From: Streptomyces marokkonensis | GTDB lineage: Bacteria; Actinomycetota; Actinomycetes; Streptomycetales; Streptomycetaceae | Length of the DNA stretch: 64,000 bases | Assembly (NCBI RefSeq): GCF_008312835.1 | Contig: NZ_VSKS01000004.1 | Coordinates: forward strand, 124,001-188,000 | Direction of reading: 5' to 3' | In this document: piece by piece, positions 61,376-64,000 of the stretch | How positions within the stretch are numbered: the stretch's first letter is position 1 | Layout: every line of letters begins with the position of its first letter | Made by a program: the position numbers and the translations under genes | Notes under the pieces: model-generated | Seen by the model: only the letters and a program-made list of their open reading frames with translations | What the model was told of the DNA's origin: nothing | Databases searched by the model: none

Positions 61376-61448
61376 GTCGGTCGGCGGTGCTTCGTCGGTT
61401 GGCAGTGCTTCATCGGTTGGCGATGAGATCATCGGTTAGCGATGCTTC
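61376..61448. repeat. Four tandem 18-bp repeats between LysR and EamA genes
   Basis: Units: GTCGGTCGGCGGTGCTTC (61376), GTCGGTTGGCAGTGCTTC (61394), a 19-bp unit beginning ATCGGTTGGCGATGAG (61412), and ATCGGTTAGCGATGCTTC (61431). Consensus RTCGGTYGGCRRTGCTTC. The array starts 15 bp upstream of the LysR ATG and ends 60 bp before the EamA ATG. Confidence 0.85.
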
Positions 61449-61508
61449 ATCCAACCATGCAGGAATCGTCGCTGGTGCTGAAGTGTGGCGGGCGGTGATC
61501 CTCGACGT

Positions 61509-62426
61509 ATGCGACCTTCCCACGTGCTCCTCGCCGTCCTCGTCACCGCCGTGTGGGGGGTGAACTTCACCGTCATCGAGGTCGGACTCGACCACTTCCC
61601 GCCGCTGCTCTTCTCCGCCCTGCGCTTCCTCGTGGCGGCGCTGCCCGCGGTGTTCCTGGTGGGACGGCCCAAGGTCGCGTGGAAGTGGATCGTGGGGGTG
61701 GGACTGGCGCTGGGGGTGGCCAAGTTCGGGCTGCTGTTCGTCGGCATGGACGCCGGGATGCCGGGCGGGCTGTCGTCGCTGGTGCTCCAGATCCAGGCGG
61801 TGTTCACGGCCCTGTTCGCCTTCGCGCTCCTCGGTGAACGCCCCACGCGCGTCCGTCTGGTGGGCATGGCGGTGGCGCTGGCCGGCATCGGCGTCGCGGC
61901 GGTCGACGAGGGCACCTCGGGCCCGCTGGCCGGCTTCGCCCTGGTCGTCGCGGCGGCGGCCTGCTGGGGCGTCTCCAACATCCTCACCCGCAAGGCGGCA
62001 CCCCCGGACGCCCTGAACTTCATGATCTGGGTGAGTACGGTGCCGGTGCTCCCGCTGCTCGCCCTCTCCCTGCTGCTGGAGGGCCCCTCGGCCGGCCTCG
62101 ACGCGCTGCGCGGCCTGGACTGGCCGGGCGTGGGCACGGTGCTCTTCGTCGCCTGGGTCGCCACGGTGTTCGGCTTCGGCGCCTGGGGGTGGCTGCTGCG
62201 CCGCCACCCCGCCTCCACGGTCGCTCCGTTCTCCCTGCTCGTCCCGGTCTTCGGCATGTCGTCGGCCGCCCTGTTCCTGGGCGAGTCGGTGACCCCGCTG
62301 CGGTGGTGCGCGGCGGCCCTGCTGGTGGGCGGGGTGGCACTGGCGTCGGTGACGTTCCGCCGGCCGGCGGCGGTGCCGGTCCACCGGGCGGAGACGCCCG
62401 CGGAGCCCTCCCGGGCCGCCCGGTGA
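61509..62426 (+). CDS. EamA/DMT-superfamily transporter
   Basis: Inner-membrane transporter of 305 residues made of two EamA modules, ten helices in total (about 5-285). Signature stretches are TAVWGVNFTVIEVGL, FSALRFLVAALPAVF and LSSLVLQIQAVFTALFAFALLGE; a second set begins ALVVAAAACWGVSNIL. Members export metabolites such as amino acids. ATG 61509 is chosen (MRPSHVLLAVLVTAVWG); the GTG at 61485 is an alternative. It is divergent from the LysR regulator. Confidence 0.9.
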   Translation: MRPSHVLLAVLVTAVWGVNFTVIEVGLDHFPPLLFSALRFLVAALPAVFLVGRPKVAWKWIVGVGLALGVAKFGLLFVGMDAGMPGGLSSLVLQIQAVFTALFAFALLGERPTRVRLVGMAVALAGIGVAAVDEGTSGPLAGFALVVAAAACWGVSNILTRKAAPPDALNFMIWVSTVPVLPLLALSLLLEGPSAGLDALRGLDWPGVGTVLFVAWVATVFGFGAWGWLLRRHPASTVAPFSLLVPVFGMSSAALFLGESVTPLRWCAAALLVGGVALASVTFRRPAAVPVHRAETPAEPSRAAR

Positions 62427-62441
62427 GGAGAACCGGTCGCC

Positions 62442-62612
62442 CCGGCGAACGAAACACCCTGGGGGCGCGGGGAACGGCGCGACCGGCCACGACGCATCCG
62501 CACCCGGCCACGCGGCCACCGCTCCGGGTTCTCCTCCGCACCCCCCGGAGGGTCAGGCGGCCTCGTTCAGCAGCCGTGCCAGGTGCTCGCGCCCCGGCGT
62601 GAGCAGCCCCGG
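62442..62612. repeat. 170-bp direct repeat, copy A
   Basis: This copy is almost identical to 62652-62821 (one indel and about three substitutions), about 210 bp away. It contains the GGGGCGCGGGGAAC family core, the TIM-barrel gene's terminator hairpin and the last ~17 codons of that gene with its stop. Confidence 0.93.
62553..62612 (-). pseudogene. Duplicated 3' fragment of the TIM-barrel gene
   Basis: The minus strand reads GLLTPGREHLARLLNEAA then a stop, differing from the intact gene's end (GLLTRGREHLARLLNEAA) at one residue. No upstream coding part is present. It is a by-product of the 170-bp duplication and not a gene. Confidence 0.8.
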
Positions 62613-62651
62613 TGCCGCGTCCGGCTGGAGCGGCGGGTGGCGTCGAGGACG

Positions 62652-62821
62652 CCGGGGAACGAAACACCCTGGGGCGCGGGGAACGGCGCGACCGGCCACG
62701 ACGCATCCGCACCCGGCCACGCGGCCACCGCTCCGGGTTCTCCTCCGCACCCCCCGGAGGGTCAGGCGGCCTCGTTGAGCAGCCGTGCCAGGTGCTCGCG
62801 CCCCCGCGTGAGCAGCCCCGG
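62652..62821. repeat. 170-bp direct repeat, copy B (with intact gene end)
   Basis: Partner of 62442-62612. Here the last codons are continuous with the TIM-barrel gene, so this is the parental copy. Confidence 0.93.
62731..62759 (-). terminator. Terminator of TIM-barrel gene
   Basis: CTCCGGG (62731-62737) pairs with CCCGGAG (62753-62759) around a 15-base loop, directly beyond the stop. A duplicate occurs in repeat copy A. Confidence 0.55.
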
Positions 62822-63562
62822 CAGCGGCGCGGCACCCTCGTACCAGCGCTTCTCGTACTCCCAGCAGAGCCAGCCGTCCCAGCTGTGCCGGGAGAGGACC
62901 TCCACGACGTCGGTCAGCGGCAGGACACCGGCGCCGAGCGCGAGGGGGGTCCTGTCGTCGGCGGAGGCGATGTCCTTGACCTGGACGTAGCCGAGGTGGG
63001 GGGAGAGCGCCGCGAAGCTCTCCACGGGCTGCTCACCGCCCAGCCAGGTGTGCATCACGTCCCACAGGGCGCCCACCTGGCGGTGGCCGACCAGTCCCAG
63101 GACCCGCATCGCGTCGGCACCGGTGCGGTGCGAGTCATGGGTCTCCAGCAGGATGCGTACGCCGAGGTCGGCGGCGTACTCGGCGGCGGTGCCCAGCCGC
63201 CGCGCGGCCGTCGCGTCCGCCTCCTCGGGGCTCTGCCCGGCGTCACCGCCCGGGAAGACCCGGACGAAGGGCGCGCCGATGTCCCGGGCGAGGCCGAGGA
63301 GGGCCCGCAGCTCGGCGAGGACGGGTTCGTCCTCACCGGGCGCGGCGACCCGGGTGTACCCGGCGAGGCCCAGGATCTCGACGCCGGCCGCCTTGAACCC
63401 GGCGGCGACATCGGCACGTTGCCCGGGGGTGAGACCCGGGTGGACGGGTTCCTCGGGGTGGGCGCGCAACTCGACGCCGTGGTAGCCGTGCGTGGTCGCG
63501 AGGGCCGCCACCTCGGAGAGGGGCAGACCGGGAACGCCGAGAGTGGAGAACGCCAGCTTCAT
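62762..63562 (-). CDS. Xylose-isomerase-like TIM-barrel sugar isomerase/epimerase
   Basis: A 266-residue TIM-barrel protein of the AP-endonuclease-2/sugar phosphate isomerase superfamily. Metal and substrate motifs are GYHGVELRAH, RILLETHDSHRTG, ALWDVMHTW, YVQVKDI and WLCWEYEKRW. It probably interconverts a keto-sugar or cyclitol. ATG 63562 starts with the typical first strand (MKLAFSTLGVPG). A LacI gene lies upstream on the same strand, consistent with sugar regulation. Its 3' end was duplicated (62442-62612). Confidence 0.9.
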   Translation of the reverse strand: MKLAFSTLGVPGLPLSEVAALATTHGYHGVELRAHPEEPVHPGLTPGQRADVAAGFKAAGVEILGLAGYTRVAAPGEDEPVLAELRALLGLARDIGAPFVRVFPGGDAGQSPEEADATAARRLGTAAEYAADLGVRILLETHDSHRTGADAMRVLGLVGHRQVGALWDVMHTWLGGEQPVESFAALSPHLGYVQVKDIASADDRTPLALGAGVLPLTDVVEVLSRHSWDGWLCWEYEKRWYEGAAPLPGLLTRGREHLARLLNEAA

Positions 63563-63827
63563 GGAAACGGACCCTACCCGCGACCCCGGCCCCGACTCCT
63601 CCTTGCCACTCCGTTGTCGCAGCCCACGCACGCCGGACGCGCCGGCCGCGGATCTGCGCGCCCTCAGGACCACCCCGCGCCGGCCCCCTGGAACCCCGGC
63701 ACGGACACTCCCCGGGGGCGCGGGGAACTGCGCGACGAGCCCCCACGACCCGCACCCGGCGACGAACAAGCCCCCACCCCCGCCCCCCACCTCCGCCCGC
63801 CGCCCCCGAGCGACGGGCCCGGCCCGG
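63563..63827. repeat. Gap with dispersed repeat copy
   Basis: The 265-bp gap between the TIM-barrel gene and the LacI gene holds CCCCGGGGGCGCGGGGAACTG and on to CCGCACCCGGCGAC (63705-63760), another GGGGCGCGGGGAAC family member. It ends in a C-rich tract. No coding signal is seen. Confidence 0.5.
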
Positions 63828-64000
63828 TTACTCCCGCGGCCCCGCCGTCGACCCCCGCACCATCAACTCCCCGCGCACGACGGCGATCCCACCCGCCGGC
63901 GCCTCCTCCCGCCCCATCGCGATCCGCCCGGCCCGCGCCCCCGCCTCCGCCAGCGGCAACCGCACCGTCGTCAGCGCCGGCACCGCGTCGATGCTGAAGG
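63828..64000 (-). CDS. LacI-family regulator, C-terminal end only
   Basis: The stop TAA is at 63830-63828, and the frame runs off the right edge. The visible ~57 residues read PALTTVRLPLAEAGARAGRI and then GGIAVVRGELMVRGSTAGPRE. This is the end of a LacI/GalR effector domain, where LTTVR and VRGSTAPP-like endings are characteristic. The DNA-binding part lies outside the window. It is likely the regulator of the adjacent sugar gene(s). Confidence 0.8.
   Translation of the reverse strand, partial: FSIDAVPALTTVRLPLAEAGARAGRIAMGREEAPAGGIAVVRGELMVRGSTAGPRE

Overview
The window is very GC-rich, with strong third-position GC bias. It has many GTG and TTG starts, ATGA/GTGA stop-start overlaps and very rare TTA codons. 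Gene content (adpA with its in-frame TTA codon, orn, the ceb cellobiose genes, the desferrioxamine genes) marks it as chromosomal core of a Streptomyces species. From memory the order resembles the S. coelicolor segment holding cebR, adpA and desABCD (SCO2794, SCO2792, SCO2782-2785). No CRISPR array, integrase or complete insertion sequence was seen.

Layout. 1-9.8 kb: an uncharacterised gene cut by the left edge, a Cas4-like [4Fe-4S] PD-(D/E)XK nuclease, a PAP2 membrane protein, a histidine phosphatase, an HTH/TPR regulator, a small TTA-containing gene, a spermidine-synthase-like protein, and an OmpR-type two-component pair followed by a chitinase remnant. 10.2-16.4 kb: cellobiose uptake and hydrolysis (bglC, cebG, cebF, cebE) with two CebR boxes and divergent cebR. 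16.5-21 kb: a nucleotidyltransferase-fold protein, tRNA-His, orn, adpA and a universal stress protein. 21.2-26 kb: amino-sugar genes (glmS, GH20 hexosaminidase) and two small unknowns. 26.1-33.4 kb: desABCD and desEF with two iron boxes. 33.4-42.7 kb: a Uma2 protein, a leucine/branched-chain acyl-CoA operon (carboxylase beta and alpha, HMG-CoA lyase, acyl-CoA dehydrogenase) with a divergent TetR gene and twin operators, then a second acyl-CoA dehydrogenase and thioesterase II. 42.7-47.9 kb: a phosphatase, a PucR regulator, and a ureohydrolase plus ThDP-enzyme pair that fits the arginine transaminase/guanidinobutyrate route. 48-50.6 kb: a two-gene accessory module. 50.6-64 kb: secreted endonuclease I, a fused two-half ABC exporter, secreted peptidase and small exported proteins, GH3 N-acetylglucosaminidase, a LysR/EamA pair, a TIM-barrel isomerase with a duplicated 3' end, and the 3' end of a LacI gene cut by the right edge.

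The most unusual system is the pair at 47981-50601. A 139-residue protein with a hydrophobic N-terminal helical part ends in a short motif. The next gene encodes an NB-ARC/TPR (NLR-like) protein that begins with the same motif (15 of 21 residues identical, including a 31-bp perfect DNA repeat). This is the arrangement expected for NLR-controlled amyloid signalling to a membrane-targeting cell-death effector. The NLR gene also has an in-frame TTA codon, which would place it under bldA developmental control together with adpA and the small gene at 5651. The amyloid and cell-death roles are inferred, not shown.

Several parts deal with polymer and sugar scavenging: CebR controls cellobiose use, AdpA is the developmental switch, and the GH20 and GH3 enzymes with GlmS handle amino sugars. 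Short GC-rich repeats recur at 3' ends of genes and occasionally inside coding regions. A 170-bp direct duplication and a four-unit 18-bp array lie near the right end.
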